This document shows, piece after piece, positions 51,912-61,342 of a stretch of 64,000 nucleotides of DNA. The translations under genes and the position numbers were made by a program. The notes beneath the pieces were generated by a model. That model had not been told where the DNA came from, made no database searches, and saw only the letters and a list, made by a program, of their open reading frames with translations. The stretch is from the NCBI RefSeq assembly GCF_002797895.1, contig NZ_PGES01000001.1, forward strand, positions 2,356,001 through 2,420,000. The letters are read 5' to 3'. The DNA comes from Janthinobacterium sp. 67 (GTDB lineage Bacteria > Pseudomonadota > Gammaproteobacteria > Burkholderiales > Burkholderiaceae_D). Position 1 is the stretch's first letter. Each line of letters opens with the position of its first letter.

Positions 51912-51969
51912 CCTTCTGCACGTTTTACTATCAATTCATCTAGTTTTACTACGTACTTCTACGGGCCGC

Positions 51970-53667
51970 TCAATGCGGGATCATGCCGGTGAACACGTAG
52001 GCCTGCAGCATGGTGATGATGCCGATGATGACGGCAAACAACAGGCTGTGCTTCAAGGTGAAGCGGAACAGGTCCGATTCCTTGCCCACGAGGCCGGTCG
52101 CCGCGCAGGCGACGGCGATCGACTGGGGCGAAATCATCTTCGCCGTCACGCCGCCCGTCGTATTGGCCGCCACCATCAGGGTGTCGGACACGCCGATCTG
52201 GTGCGCCGTCGTGTTTTGCAATGAGCAGAACAAGGCGTTCGACGAGGTGTCGGAACCCGTCAGGAAAACGCCCAGCCAGCCCAGGAACGGCGAGAAGAAC
52301 GGGAAGGCGGCGCCGCTGCCGGCCAGCAGCAGGGCCAGGGTGGACGACATGCCCGAGTAATTGGCGACAAAGGCAAACGCCAGCACGAGACCGATCGACA
52401 GCACGGGACGGCGCAATTCCACGATCGTTTCCACAAACGCCTTCCAACCATCGCGCGGCTTCATGCGCAGCATCAGCATCGACAGCACGGCCGTCAGCAA
52501 AATCGCCGTGCCCACGGCCGACAGCAGATCGAGCTTGAACACGGCGTCGTACGCCTTCGGCTCCGCCACGATGGGCATGGTCTTCATCACCAGCTTGTCG
52601 AGATAGGGCACGTGGATCTTGATGACCAGGCCGGACAAGGCGCCGCCGGCGGCGAACAGGGCCTTGAAGCCGGGCAGGCTCCACACGGTGACGATGGCCG
52701 TCAGCAGGCCGAACGGCGCCCAGGCGCGCATGGTCTGCGCCATCGTGTAGGGCGAGGCGGCGCGGTTGCCGGCACCGCGCACGGCCCCAGCACCGCCGAA
52801 GCCGGACAGCGCAGCCGTACCGCCGCCGACGGCGTGCGCCACTTTCGCATTCTTTGGCTGCCACACTTTCAGGAACAGGGTCAGCGACACGAGGCTGACG
52901 AGGGCCGAGGTGATGTCCGGCAGTTCAGGGCCGATATGGTTGGACGTGAAATACTGCGTGACGGCAAAGCTCAAGCCCGTCACCAGGGCGGCCGGCCACA
53001 CTTCGCGCACGCCGCGGAATCCATCCATCATGAACACCAGCCAGAACGGCACCAGCAGCGACAGCAGCGGCAACTGGCGGCCCGCCATGGCGCCGATCAG
53101 GAAGGGGTCGATGCCCGTCACCTGGCCCGCCACGATGATGGGGATGCCCATGGCGCCGAAGGCCACGGGCGCCGTGTTGGCGATCAGGCACAGGCCCGCC
53201 GCGTACAGCGGATTGAAGCCCAGGCCCACCAGCAAGGCCGACGTGATCGCCACGGGCGCGCCGAAACCGGCCGCCCCTTCCAGGAAGGCGCCGAAGGCAA
53301 AGCCGATCAACAGCACCTGCAGGCGCTGGTCGTCCGTGACCGACAGCACGGAGGCGCGGATGATGTCGATCTGCCCCGTTTTGACGACGATCTTGTACAG
53401 GAAGACGGCCGTGACGATGATCCAGGCGATCGGCCACAAGCCGTACGCAAAACCGTAGCCGGCCGCCGCCAGCGCCTGCGGCACGGGCATGCCATACGCA
53501 AAAATCGCCACGGCCAGCGCCAGCGCCAAGGTGACGGCGGCGGCCACGTGGCCCTTGATGCGCAGCGCCGCCAAGGCGATGAAAAAGAAAATGATGGGAA
53601 CGGCTGCCGCCAGCGACGACAGCCACAAGCTGCCGAGCGGTGTATAAAGTTGGGTCCAGGTTTGCAT
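51970..53667 (-). CDS. lldP: L-lactate permease
   Basis: A 565-aa inner-membrane lactate/proton symporter of the LctP/LldP family with about twelve or more helices. Typical features include [17 protein letters not shown] and the C-terminal [21 protein letters not shown] lies near its ATG. It follows lutB by 93 nt on the same strand, so it is probably the last gene of the lut operon. Confidence 0.96.
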   Translation of the reverse strand: MQTWTQLYTPLGSLWLSSLAAAVPIIFFFIALAALRIKGHVAAAVTLALALAVAIFAYGMPVPQALAAAGYGFAYGLWPIAWIIVTAVFLYKIVVKTGQIDIIRASVLSVTDDQRLQVLLIGFAFGAFLEGAAGFGAPVAITSALLVGLGFNPLYAAGLCLIANTAPVAFGAMGIPIIVAGQVTGIDPFLIGAMAGRQLPLLSLLVPFWLVFMMDGFRGVREVWPAALVTGLSFAVTQYFTSNHIGPELPDITSALVSLVSLTLFLKVWQPKNAKVAHAVGGGTAALSGFGGAGAVRGAGNRAASPYTMAQTMRAWAPFGLLTAIVTVWSLPGFKALFAAGGALSGLVIKIHVPYLDKLVMKTMPIVAEPKAYDAVFKLDLLSAVGTAILLTAVLSMLMLRMKPRDGWKAFVETIVELRRPVLSIGLVLAFAFVANYSGMSSTLALLLAGSGAAFPFFSPFLGWLGVFLTGSDTSSNALFCSLQNTTAHQIGVSDTLMVAANTTGGVTAKMISPQSIAVACAATGLVGKESDLFRFTLKHSLLFAVIIGIITMLQAYVFTGMIPH

Positions 53668-53760
53668 GTCGGGTCTCCTCCGGTGGATGCGGGTTAAATG
53701 AAAAAACGGCTTTTGATGTAATTGTGTGTAGCGTGTTTTTTGCGGTGCTCCGGGAACGGG

Positions 53761-55206
53761 CTATTCTTCCTGTCCCCGTGCATTGAGCAGGTCGGCCAGG
53801 CTGCGCGGCGCCGGGGTCAAGGGCTTGCGGTGCTGCGTCCAGCCCAGCTGCTTGCGCGGTGCCAGCATGCGCAGCCGCGTGGCGGCCCAGCGGAACAATC
53901 GGTAGCTGGCGGGGTGTGCGAAGGCGCCGCTCCAGAAGCGCCAGATCAGACTTTCGCCGCGGCTGAACTTGGCGCCCTGCCCGCGCAGCGGATGGCTGAC
54001 TTCCTCATGCGGATTACGGTTGGCCTCCGTGCGCAGGCGCACCAGCAGCTGCGGAATCGGGATGCGCACGGGGCACACTTCGCCGCAGGCGCCGCACAGG
54101 CTTGATGCAGTGGCCAGGTCCGCCGTCGCGTCGAGTCCCAGCAAATGCGGCGAGATGATCTTGCCGATCGGCCCCGGATACGTGGTGCCGTAGGCGTGGC
54201 CGCCGATGCGCGTGTAGACGGGACAGTGGTTCATGCAGGCGCCGCAGCGTATGCATTGCAGGGTGGCGCGCAGCTGCTCGTCGGCGTAGGCCTGGCTGCG
54301 TCCGTTGTCGAGCAAGACCAGGTGCACTTCGCGCGGCCCGTCCTTTTCACCGGCGCGGCGCGGGCCGGAAATCAGGTTGAAATACGTGGTGATGGCCTGG
54401 CCCGTGGCCGAGCGCGTCAGGAGGCTGGCCAGCGGCACGATATGTTCGAGCTTGGCCACCACTTTTTCCATGCCCATGATGGCGATGTGCACGTCCGGCA
54501 CGGACGTCGTCAAGCGGCCATTGCCCTCGTTTTCCACCAGCCACAGGGTGCCCGTGTCGGCCGCCGCGAAATTCACGCCCGACAGGCCGATATCGGCGTC
54601 GACGAAGGCCTGGCGCAGGGCGCGCCGTCCAGTCTGGATCAGGCTGTCGACGTCTTCCGTGTAGGGCGCGTCGGGGATATGCTCGGCGAACAGGCCGGCG
54701 ATATCCGCCTTCGTCTTGTGAATGGCCGGCATGACGATGTGCGACGGTTTTTCGCCGGCCAGCTGCACGATGTACTCGCCCATGTCCGATTCCAGGCACG
54801 TCATGCCGCGCGCTTCCAGATAGTGATTGAGCTCGATTTCCTCGCTGGCCATCGACTTGCCCTTGATGAAGCGCGTCGCCTGATTCCTCTCGGCGATGGC
54901 GTGGATGATGGCGTTGGCCTGTTCGCCATTCTCGGCCCAGTGCACGTGCACGCCCGCCGCCGTCAGCTTGTCTTCCAGCTGCACCAGCAAATCGGGCAGG
55001 CGCGCCAGCGCGTGCCGGCGCACGGCTTCGCCGATGTCGCGCAGGCGTTCCAGTTCGTCACCATCGGGGAATTGCGTCTTGCGCTTGTCCTGTAAAAAAT
55101 CCATGGCGCCGCGAAAGCTCTGGCGCAGTTTCGGGTCGTCCAGCGCGGCGCGCGCGCGCGCGTGGAAGTCGGCCGGCGTGACGAATTGCAGGGGCTTGGC
55201 GTTCAT
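53761..55206 (-). CDS. lutB: Lactate utilization protein B (iron-sulfur)
   Basis: A 481-aa iron-sulfur protein of the LutABC L-lactate oxidation complex. Two 4Fe-4S-type ligand clusters are CIRCGACMNHCPVY and CGACGEVCPVRIP. The N-terminal LUD domain spans about 60-300. Its ATG overlaps the lutC stop as ATGA, indicating coupled translation. Confidence 0.96.
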   Translation of the reverse strand: MNAKPLQFVTPADFHARARAALDDPKLRQSFRGAMDFLQDKRKTQFPDGDELERLRDIGEAVRRHALARLPDLLVQLEDKLTAAGVHVHWAENGEQANAIIHAIAERNQATRFIKGKSMASEEIELNHYLEARGMTCLESDMGEYIVQLAGEKPSHIVMPAIHKTKADIAGLFAEHIPDAPYTEDVDSLIQTGRRALRQAFVDADIGLSGVNFAAADTGTLWLVENEGNGRLTTSVPDVHIAIMGMEKVVAKLEHIVPLASLLTRSATGQAITTYFNLISGPRRAGEKDGPREVHLVLLDNGRSQAYADEQLRATLQCIRCGACMNHCPVYTRIGGHAYGTTYPGPIGKIISPHLLGLDATADLATASSLCGACGEVCPVRIPIPQLLVRLRTEANRNPHEEVSHPLRGQGAKFSRGESLIWRFWSGAFAHPASYRLFRWAATRLRMLAPRKQLGWTQHRKPLTPAPRSLADLLNARGQEE

Positions 55207-55919
55207 GGCTGGCCTCCTTCATGGGCAGATAAATCATCGATGATCAACACCCACAACCAGCGCGGGCCGTGCGCGCCATAGGCCAGCGTTTGCTGGATGT
55301 CGGAGGTTTTCGAGGGGCCCGACACCAGCACCAGATTGGCCGGCATGCCGTCGCACCAGCGCTCGGCGCGCGCCGCCGCATGCAAGTCCACGTGCAGGCT
55401 GCTGGCGTACACGAGGCAGATATGCAGGGGCGGCGCCAGGGACACCGTGCGCGGCGTGGCCGCATCGGGCGCGATGACCAGGGTGCCCGTGGCGGCGATG
55501 CCGGAACGCGCGACGGTGAACCCCGCGTCGACGGTGTCGAACAGCTCACTTTTCCACTGCGCCAGCGGACGCGCGAATGACAACGTCTCCACGCCAGCCG
55601 GCAGGGCGGCGCGCAAGGCCTGCCCTTCGGCGCTGCCGGCATCGAGCAGCAAACGGCGCACGCCGTGTTCACCGAGGCGCTGCGCCAGCAAGGCGGGCCA
55701 GGCCTCGCTACTGATGCAATCGACCTCCGCATGCGAGGCGCGCAAGGCGGCCTGCATGGCGTCTATCCTGTCCCGTGCCGGCAGCGGCGCGGCGGCGCGG
55801 CGCGCCAGGTAGTGCTGGTCGATGGCCGCATCGATGGCATCCACCGCTTCGGGTGCGGCGGGCGCGGCGGCGCGCAGGCGCCCCAGCATGCGTTCGCGGG
55901 CGGTCAAGGCTGCGCTCAT
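55203..55919 (-). CDS. lutC: Lactate utilization protein C
   Basis: A 238-aa LUD-domain protein, third subunit of the LutABC complex. The core segments are FTVARSGIAATGTLV and PPLHICLVYASSLHVDL. The start MSAALTARERM overlaps the lutA stop as ATGA. A much longer upstream frame (to 56240) is antisense in character and was rejected. Confidence 0.93.
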   Translation of the reverse strand: MSAALTARERMLGRLRAAAPAAPEAVDAIDAAIDQHYLARRAAAPLPARDRIDAMQAALRASHAEVDCISSEAWPALLAQRLGEHGVRRLLLDAGSAEGQALRAALPAGVETLSFARPLAQWKSELFDTVDAGFTVARSGIAATGTLVIAPDAATPRTVSLAPPLHICLVYASSLHVDLHAAARAERWCDGMPANLVLVSGPSKTSDIQQTLAYGAHGPRWLWVLIIDDLSAHEGGQP

Positions 55920-56719
55920 GCCGCGCCTCCCGTGCGGCGCCACAGGAAGCTGGCCATATGCTCGACGGCCAGCGGCGCGCCCTGGTGCTGCGCGGCGTGA
56001 CCGATATTGAGCAGGCAGCCGCAGTCGGCCGAGACGAGCCGGTCGCAGGCCGTGGCGCAGGCCGAGGCGATCTTGTCGCTGACCATGGCGCCGGAAATAT
56101 CGGGGTGTTTTAGTGAGAACGTGCCGCCGAAGCCGCAGCATTCGGATTCGCGCTGGTGTTCGATGCGCGTCACGCCGGGCAAGGCGTCGACCAGGGCCAC
56201 GCCGTGGGTGCGCGTGCCCATTTCGCGGCGCGCCCCGCACGAGGTATGCAGCACCACCTTTTCATCGGCCTGCGCGGCGGCACCCATACCGCCAAGATCG
56301 AGCTGCAGCACGCAGACGAGAAATTCGCTCAGTTCATATACACGTTCGGCCAGTTCCGCCGCCTTGGGGCCGGCGACGGGATCGTCCTGGAACAGCTGCG
56401 GCCAGTGGTGGCGCATCATGCCAGCGCAGGAACCGGACGGCACGATCACGGGCCACGGCTGCGCAAACAGGTCGAGCTGGGCGCGGGCCACGGCGCGCGC
56501 CTGTTCCGGATTGCCGCTGCTGTAGGCGGGCTGGCCGCAGCAGCTCTGGCCGCGCGGATAATGCACCAGCAAGCCTTCCCGCTCCAGCAGACGCACCGCG
56601 TCGAGGCCCGCCTGCGGCACGAACAGGTCGACGAGGCAGGTGGCGAACAGGTACACCTGTGGCGGTGGCGATGGATAGTGGCGTGACTGGCGCGAGTCTG
56701 GCTGCGATTCTGGCGGCAT
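55916..56719 (-). CDS. lutA: Lactate utilization protein A
   Basis: A 267-aa protein with two CCG domains (SCCGQPAYSSG and ECCGFGGTFS), the cysteine-rich glycolate-oxidase-type pattern. It works with LutB and LutC to oxidise L-lactate to pyruvate. GGGGAG precedes its ATG. It heads the operon lutA-lutC-lutB-lldP, divergent from lldR. Confidence 0.95.
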   Translation of the reverse strand: MPPESQPDSRQSRHYPSPPPQVYLFATCLVDLFVPQAGLDAVRLLEREGLLVHYPRGQSCCGQPAYSSGNPEQARAVARAQLDLFAQPWPVIVPSGSCAGMMRHHWPQLFQDDPVAGPKAAELAERVYELSEFLVCVLQLDLGGMGAAAQADEKVVLHTSCGARREMGTRTHGVALVDALPGVTRIEHQRESECCGFGGTFSLKHPDISGAMVSDKIASACATACDRLVSADCGCLLNIGHAAQHQGAPLAVEHMASFLWRRTGGAA

Positions 56720-56821
56720 GGCTGTGTCTCCCCGGCGCTCTGTGTGTTGCTGCGGCGCCGCTGTGTGTTGTTAAGAATGACCGGTTCACGCATAATTCCA
56801 GCTTCCGCAAGCCACTTCAAA

Positions 56822-56834
56822 TTGCTCGGACCAC
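56822..56834. promoter_or_regulatory. LldR/FadR-type operator upstream of lutA
   Basis: TTGCTC-g-GACCAC is one mismatch per arm away from the LldR/FadR-type TTGGTC-n-GACCAA. It lies between lutA and lldR, so it likely controls both. Confidence 0.6.
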
Positions 56835-56859
56835 TTTAAAACAACACCGGAAGACATCG

Positions 56860-57570
56860 ATGGCGACAGGCATGCAAACGCGGGGCAGGGTCGAGATGGT
56901 GATGCGCAGGCTGGAAACGGCGCTGCTGGACGGCAGCTTGCCGGCGGGTGCGCAACTGCCGGCCGAGCGCCTGCTGGCGCAGCAATATGAGGTCTCGCGC
57001 AACACCGTGCGCGAAGCCGTGCAGCGGCTGGCGGCGCGGGGTCTCGTGCGCAGCCGTCGCGGCGCCGGCGTGTTCGTCACGGATCAATTACGCACCGGCA
57101 TGGCTTCGCCGTGGAGCCAGCTGGTGGCCGACCACCCCGCCCTGCGCGACGACATCCTGGAATTTCGCCGCGTGCTGGAAGGGGCGACGGCCTACTTTGC
57201 GGCGCAGCGGGCCAGCGGCGGTGAGCGCGCGCAGATCATGGCGCTGCTGGCCGAACTGGAACAGGCACGCGCCAGCGACGACAAGCACGGCGAGGCGCAG
57301 GCCGACGCGCGGCTGCATGAAGTCATCGCGCAGGCCTCGCACAACACCATGTTTTTGCACCTGCACACCAGCATCATCGGCATGCTGCGCGAACACATCA
57401 CCATCAATGGCACGGGCTTGCGCCAGCAGGACGAGGCCACCTCGCTGCACCTGCTGTCGCAGCACCGCACCCTGTGCGAGGCGATCTGCGCCAGCCAGCC
57501 CGAGGAAGCGCGCACGGCCATGCAAAGCCACATCGACTTCGTGCGCACGCGCGTCACCAGTGACGAATAA
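56860..57570 (+). CDS. lldR: FadR/LldR-family GntR regulator of lactate use
   Basis: This 236-aa protein has a winged HTH (LPAERLLAQQYEVSRNTVREAVQRL) and a helical FCD ligand domain. It is divergent from lutA-lutC-lutB-lldP. The start has GGAAG 6 nt upstream; the much longer frame in front is not gene-like. The ligand is probably L-lactate. Confidence 0.92.
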   Translation: MATGMQTRGRVEMVMRRLETALLDGSLPAGAQLPAERLLAQQYEVSRNTVREAVQRLAARGLVRSRRGAGVFVTDQLRTGMASPWSQLVADHPALRDDILEFRRVLEGATAYFAAQRASGGERAQIMALLAELEQARASDDKHGEAQADARLHEVIAQASHNTMFLHLHTSIIGMLREHITINGTGLRQQDEATSLHLLSQHRTLCEAICASQPEEARTAMQSHIDFVRTRVTSDE

Positions 57571-57577
57571 GGGCTGC

Positions 57578-57588
57578 TGGTAGGACCA
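57578..57588. promoter_or_regulatory. FadR-type half-palindrome between lldR and the GGDEF gene
   Basis: TGGTA-g-GACCA is one base from the FadR-type TGGTC-n-GACCA. It sits 7 nt past lldR and about 90 nt before the GGDEF gene, raising the possibility that LldR also touches that gene. Confidence 0.45.
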
Positions 57589-57678
57589 ATCTGATAGGCA
57601 GCATGATGGGCAACGCGTCGCGGCTTGTCGCAGGGTCGGGCAAGAATGGGGTCCCGATTCGCTATCCGACAGGTTTCC

Positions 57679-58698
57679 ATGCATTTGCACCATGCAACTG
57701 ACGATATCCGCATGCCGGCGCCGCTTCCCTTGCTGGCGCTGCATGCCGGCGCCAGCGCCACCCTTGCCACCGCGCTGCTGCCGCCCGGCGGCTGGCCGCT
57801 GGCCCTGGCCTGCTGCCTGGCCATCCTGGCCATGCTGCTGCGGGCCTGGCACGCGCCTGCCGCAAGGCCGGGCCGCCCCGCCTCCGCTACCGCGCTGCTG
57901 GCGCTAGACCTGCTCGTGTTCCTGCTCTGCTATGCATTGCGCGAGACCGATGCAAGCTGGCACGCAACCGCCTTTTGCATCCTGCTCGTCGCGCCCTATG
58001 CCGGCGTCACGCCGCATCTGCTGGCCGGCACCGGCCTGGCCATCGTGGCGAGCCTGGCCTGGCTCGGCATGCAGGATGACTTTCAAGCCGGCAACGCCGC
58101 CAACTTGCTGCTGCTCAACCTGACCGGCCTGTGCGCCGGCCATGGCCAGCAGCGCCAGCGCCGAGCACGCATCCTGCAACACGCCATCCTCGCCGAACAG
58201 GCCGTGCGCGACCACCTGACCGGCTGCTACAACCGCCGCTACCTCGACGAGCACCTGCTGGGCGCCGAACTTGCGCGCTCACAACGTCATGGCCTGTGCC
58301 TGACGGCCATCCTGTGCGATATCGATCACTTCAAGCGCATCAACGACGCCCACGGTCATGCCGCAGGCGATGCCGTGCTGCGCACCTTTGCCGCCCTGCT
58401 CGGCAACGCCACGCGCCATGGCATCGACAGCGTGGTGCGCCACGGCGGCGAAGAGTTCCTGCTGATCCTGCCCGAAACGGACCTGACTGGCGGCGTGCGC
58501 CTGGCCGAACGCCTGCGCGACGGCTTGGCACAGCACATCGGGACGACGGCCAGCTTCGGCGTGGTCACGCTCGCGTGTGCGCCGGACAGCCAGGCGCCCT
58601 GCGCTGCCACCCTGGTCAATGCTGCCGACCGCCTGCTGTACCAGGCCAAGCACGCGGGGCGCAATTGCGTCAGGGCAGCCATGCTGGACGCCCTGTAA
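57679..58698 (+). CDS. Membrane diguanylate cyclase (GGDEF)
   Basis: A 339-aa protein with about five membrane helices in the first 155 residues, then a GGDEF domain. The active-site signature is GGEEF at 256-260, which is functional in many cyclases. The I-site position reads HGID rather than RxxD, so product inhibition may be absent. It should make c-di-GMP. AGG lies 5 nt before the ATG; a TTG start upstream adds 18 residues and was not chosen. Confidence 0.9.
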   Translation: MHLHHATDDIRMPAPLPLLALHAGASATLATALLPPGGWPLALACCLAILAMLLRAWHAPAARPGRPASATALLALDLLVFLLCYALRETDASWHATAFCILLVAPYAGVTPHLLAGTGLAIVASLAWLGMQDDFQAGNAANLLLLNLTGLCAGHGQQRQRRARILQHAILAEQAVRDHLTGCYNRRYLDEHLLGAELARSQRHGLCLTAILCDIDHFKRINDAHGHAAGDAVLRTFAALLGNATRHGIDSVVRHGGEEFLLILPETDLTGGVRLAERLRDGLAQHIGTTASFGVVTLACAPDSQAPCAATLVNAADRLLYQAKHAGRNCVRAAMLDAL

Positions 58699-58780
58699 TT
58701 GCCATCGAATCAATGTTACCATTCGTTAACTTGTGTACTTATCAGTACACATCCTGCCATTGACATCGAACGGAACCACC

Positions 58781-59800
58781 ATGTCTGAACACACGACCCG
58801 CCCTTCCACCATCATGCGCCAATGGCAAATGCTGCGCCTGATACCGCCAGCGCCACGCACCATCACCGTCGCCGAATTGCACGACAAGCTCAAGGCCATC
58901 GACTTTGCCATCGGCATCCGCACCATCCAGCGCGACTTGCTCGACCTGGCCGAAATTTTCCCGCTGACCATGCCAGCCGATAGCAAGCCGTTTGGCTGGT
59001 GCTGGATGGAAAATGCGGCGCGCATGGACATGCCGGGCCTGTCGACGCCGGCCGCGCTGACCCTGGCCCTGATGGAGCAGCACATGCGCCATGCGTTGCC
59101 GCCATCCACCCTGGACAGCATGCAGCCGTATTTCAGCGCGGCGCGCCAGACCCTGAACGCGGCCAGCGAGCGTGCCAGCGCGTCTGCCTGGCTGGACAAG
59201 ATACGTGTCATCGCCCCCATGCAGCGGCTGCTGGCGCCCGACATCGACGAAGCTTGCCAACGCATCGTGTATGAAGCGCTGATGCAGAACCGCCAGCTCA
59301 AGCTGAGCTACAAGAAGCGCGACAACGACAAGCTCGTCAGCTATGACGCCGTCCATCCGCTGGCCATCGTGCAGCGCGGCCAGTTGCTCTACCTGGTATG
59401 CCTGTTTGCCGACTACAACGATGTGCGCACCCTGGTCCTGCACCGCGTGCAGCAGGCGGAAATGCTCTTCCTTACCGCGCGCGCGCAGCCAGGCTTCGAC
59501 ATCGATGCCTATATTGCTTCGGGCGCCATGGGCATCCGCGATGGCGAACCGCTGCTGCTCGAAGCCGTGTTTGCCCGTCGCAGCGGCGAGCACCTGTACG
59601 AGACACCGCTGAGCGCGGACCAGCAATTGCAGGAGCGCGCCGACGGCTCGCTGCACCTGACCGCCACCGTGCCCAGCACGCGCGAACTGCAATGGTGGTT
59701 GCTGGGCCTGGGCGATGGCGTGGAAGTGCTGGCCCCCGCCGCGCTGCGCGAACAGATGAAAAGCACCATCGCCAGCATGGCCAGCCGCTACGCCGCCTGA
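58781..59800 (+). CDS. WYL-domain transcriptional regulator
   Basis: This 339-aa protein has an N-terminal HTH (ITVAELHDKLKAIDFAIGIRTIQRDLLDLAE, about residues 27-57) and a central WYL domain with QLLYLVCLFADYNDVRTLVLHRV. The usual WYL tripeptide is here LYLVC. The C-terminal part is a WCX-like extension. WYL regulators often sense nucleotides or DNA damage and sit near defence genes, but none was seen nearby. The start MSEHTTRP has CGGAA upstream. Confidence 0.88.
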   Translation: MSEHTTRPSTIMRQWQMLRLIPPAPRTITVAELHDKLKAIDFAIGIRTIQRDLLDLAEIFPLTMPADSKPFGWCWMENAARMDMPGLSTPAALTLALMEQHMRHALPPSTLDSMQPYFSAARQTLNAASERASASAWLDKIRVIAPMQRLLAPDIDEACQRIVYEALMQNRQLKLSYKKRDNDKLVSYDAVHPLAIVQRGQLLYLVCLFADYNDVRTLVLHRVQQAEMLFLTARAQPGFDIDAYIASGAMGIRDGEPLLLEAVFARRSGEHLYETPLSADQQLQERADGSLHLTATVPSTRELQWWLLGLGDGVEVLAPAALREQMKSTIASMASRYAA

Positions 59801-59863
59801 CGATGGACCCCGGCGGCCGCAAAAACTGCTACCATCGCGCGCCGCCAACTGATCCCTCCCGCC

Positions 59864-60277
59864 ATGACCGTCCTCGCCCACACCCATCCGCTGGTACGCC
59901 AGCTGGAAAACGACTTGCTGCCGCTGTTCCGCGCCGCCCTGCCCGCACTGGCGGCCGCCGCGCCACAGGCGCTCGCCTCCGTCTTCGCCTTTTCCAGCGG
60001 CACGGCCAGCGCCTTCCAGGATTATCACTTCGGCATTTCCTGCCTGCTCGACGACGTGTCCGACGATGCGCCGGAAGAAGTCGCCCTGCTGGTCAGCGTC
60101 ACGGGCCTCGAGTCGGATGCCCGGCTCAGCGCCCAGGTCGTGTGGGGCCAGCCATCGGGCCGCGTGGAAATGCAGGCCGAACTGCAGGCGGATGACTTGC
60201 CTGCCTTGCATGCCGCCCTGCCCGGCTTGGTGGACGGCTTGCAGCAGGCAGCCAGCCGGGGCACCCCAGCCATATGA
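59864..60277 (+). CDS. Hypothetical protein, 137 aa, next to the WYL gene
   Basis: A soluble 137-aa protein with an N-terminal helix-rich part (ENDLLPLFRAALPALAAAA) and an acidic centre (LLDDVSDDAPEEVALLV). No family was recognised. It is 63 nt after the WYL gene on the same strand. The codon pattern fits the neighbours, which argues it is real. No clear ribosome binding site is visible. Confidence 0.55.
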   Translation: MTVLAHTHPLVRQLENDLLPLFRAALPALAAAAPQALASVFAFSSGTASAFQDYHFGISCLLDDVSDDAPEEVALLVSVTGLESDARLSAQVVWGQPSGRVEMQAELQADDLPALHAALPGLVDGLQQAASRGTPAI

Positions 60278-60518
60278 CAGGCGCATGAAAAAGTGCCAAG
60301 AAACAACAACTTACGATTTCCGTAGCGCAACTTTATTGACTTCCACTGGCCCCACGCCCTATCCTTCCGGTTACGTTTGGTGAGAATGCCTGCCTGTTCA
60401 TGCGAGCATGCACACTAGCCATCTTGCCTCCCCAAAAAAGTCCATTCCGCATTTTTATTGCAACCATCAGGGCAACGCGCCTGGACGGCCGCTGCCAGCA
60501 AATACGGAGCTGACTGCC

Positions 60519-61310
60519 ATGCCATCGCACCACCATTTTCCTGCCATATCCTTGCTCGGCTGCCTCTTTTTTCTGGCCGCCCTGCCCGCGCAGGCCCAGA
60601 CCACGGACAGCCCTGCCGCCACCTTCAGCGCCAATGCCAGCCTCACCTCGCAATACATTTCGCGCGGCTTTCGCCAGACCTGGGGCAAGCCCGCGCTGCA
60701 GGCGGGTGCCGACTACGCGCACCCGAGCGGCTGGTCGCTGGGTACGTGGGCTTCCACCGTCAGCGACCGCTATATCGAGGATGCGACCGTCGAATGGGAC
60801 GTGTACGGCGGCTACGGCGGCACGGTGGGCGAACTGGGCTATAGCGTGCTCGCCTACTATTACAAATATCCGGGCGCCGTCTACCGCGCCACGGGTGTCA
60901 AGTACGACTATGGCGAACTGTCGCTGGGCCTCAGCTACAAGATGCTGTACGCCAAGTACAACCGCACGGTCACGCGCGACTTCTTCGGCATCACGAATGC
61001 GCGCGGCACGGGCTACCTGGACGTGGGCGCGAATGTCGACCTGGGCAATGCCTGGACCTTGAACCTGCACGCCGGCAATGGCCGGGTGGCGGGCACGGGC
61101 AACGCCATGTGGAACTGGCGCGACGCCAAGGTGGGTGTCACCCGGACCTTCGACGGCGGCTGGAGCGCCAGCGCCGCACTCACGCGCGCCTGGGGCGCCA
61201 CCGACGCCTATGACCATTACACCCTGGGCATCCCGAATGCGGCCGGCCAGTTCGACACGTCGAACCCCGCCGCCGCCACCTTCGTGCTGGCCGTCAGCAA
61301 GACGTTCTGA
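60519..61310 (+). CDS. TorF-type putative outer-membrane porin
   Basis: A 263-aa beta-barrel protein with a signal peptide ending near AQAQT. The mature part begins [19 protein letters not shown], the hallmark of the TorF/TIGR02001 family, with alternating short strands. It should sit in the outer membrane. GGAG is 9 nt before the ATG. The longer frame adds 37 residues and lacks a signal. Confidence 0.87.
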   Translation: MPSHHHFPAISLLGCLFFLAALPAQAQTTDSPAATFSANASLTSQYISRGFRQTWGKPALQAGADYAHPSGWSLGTWASTVSDRYIEDATVEWDVYGGYGGTVGELGYSVLAYYYKYPGAVYRATGVKYDYGELSLGLSYKMLYAKYNRTVTRDFFGITNARGTGYLDVGANVDLGNAWTLNLHAGNGRVAGTGNAMWNWRDAKVGVTRTFDGGWSASAALTRAWGATDAYDHYTLGIPNAAGQFDTSNPAAATFVLAVSKTF

Positions 61311-61342
61311 ACCGACATATCTCCCCATCAAGGAACAGCACC

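Noticed and set aside
55920..56240. Long N-terminal extension of the lutC frame
   Set aside because: It runs antisense-like through lutA, lacks LutC similarity, and the ATG at 55919 overlaps the lutA stop in the usual ATGA way.
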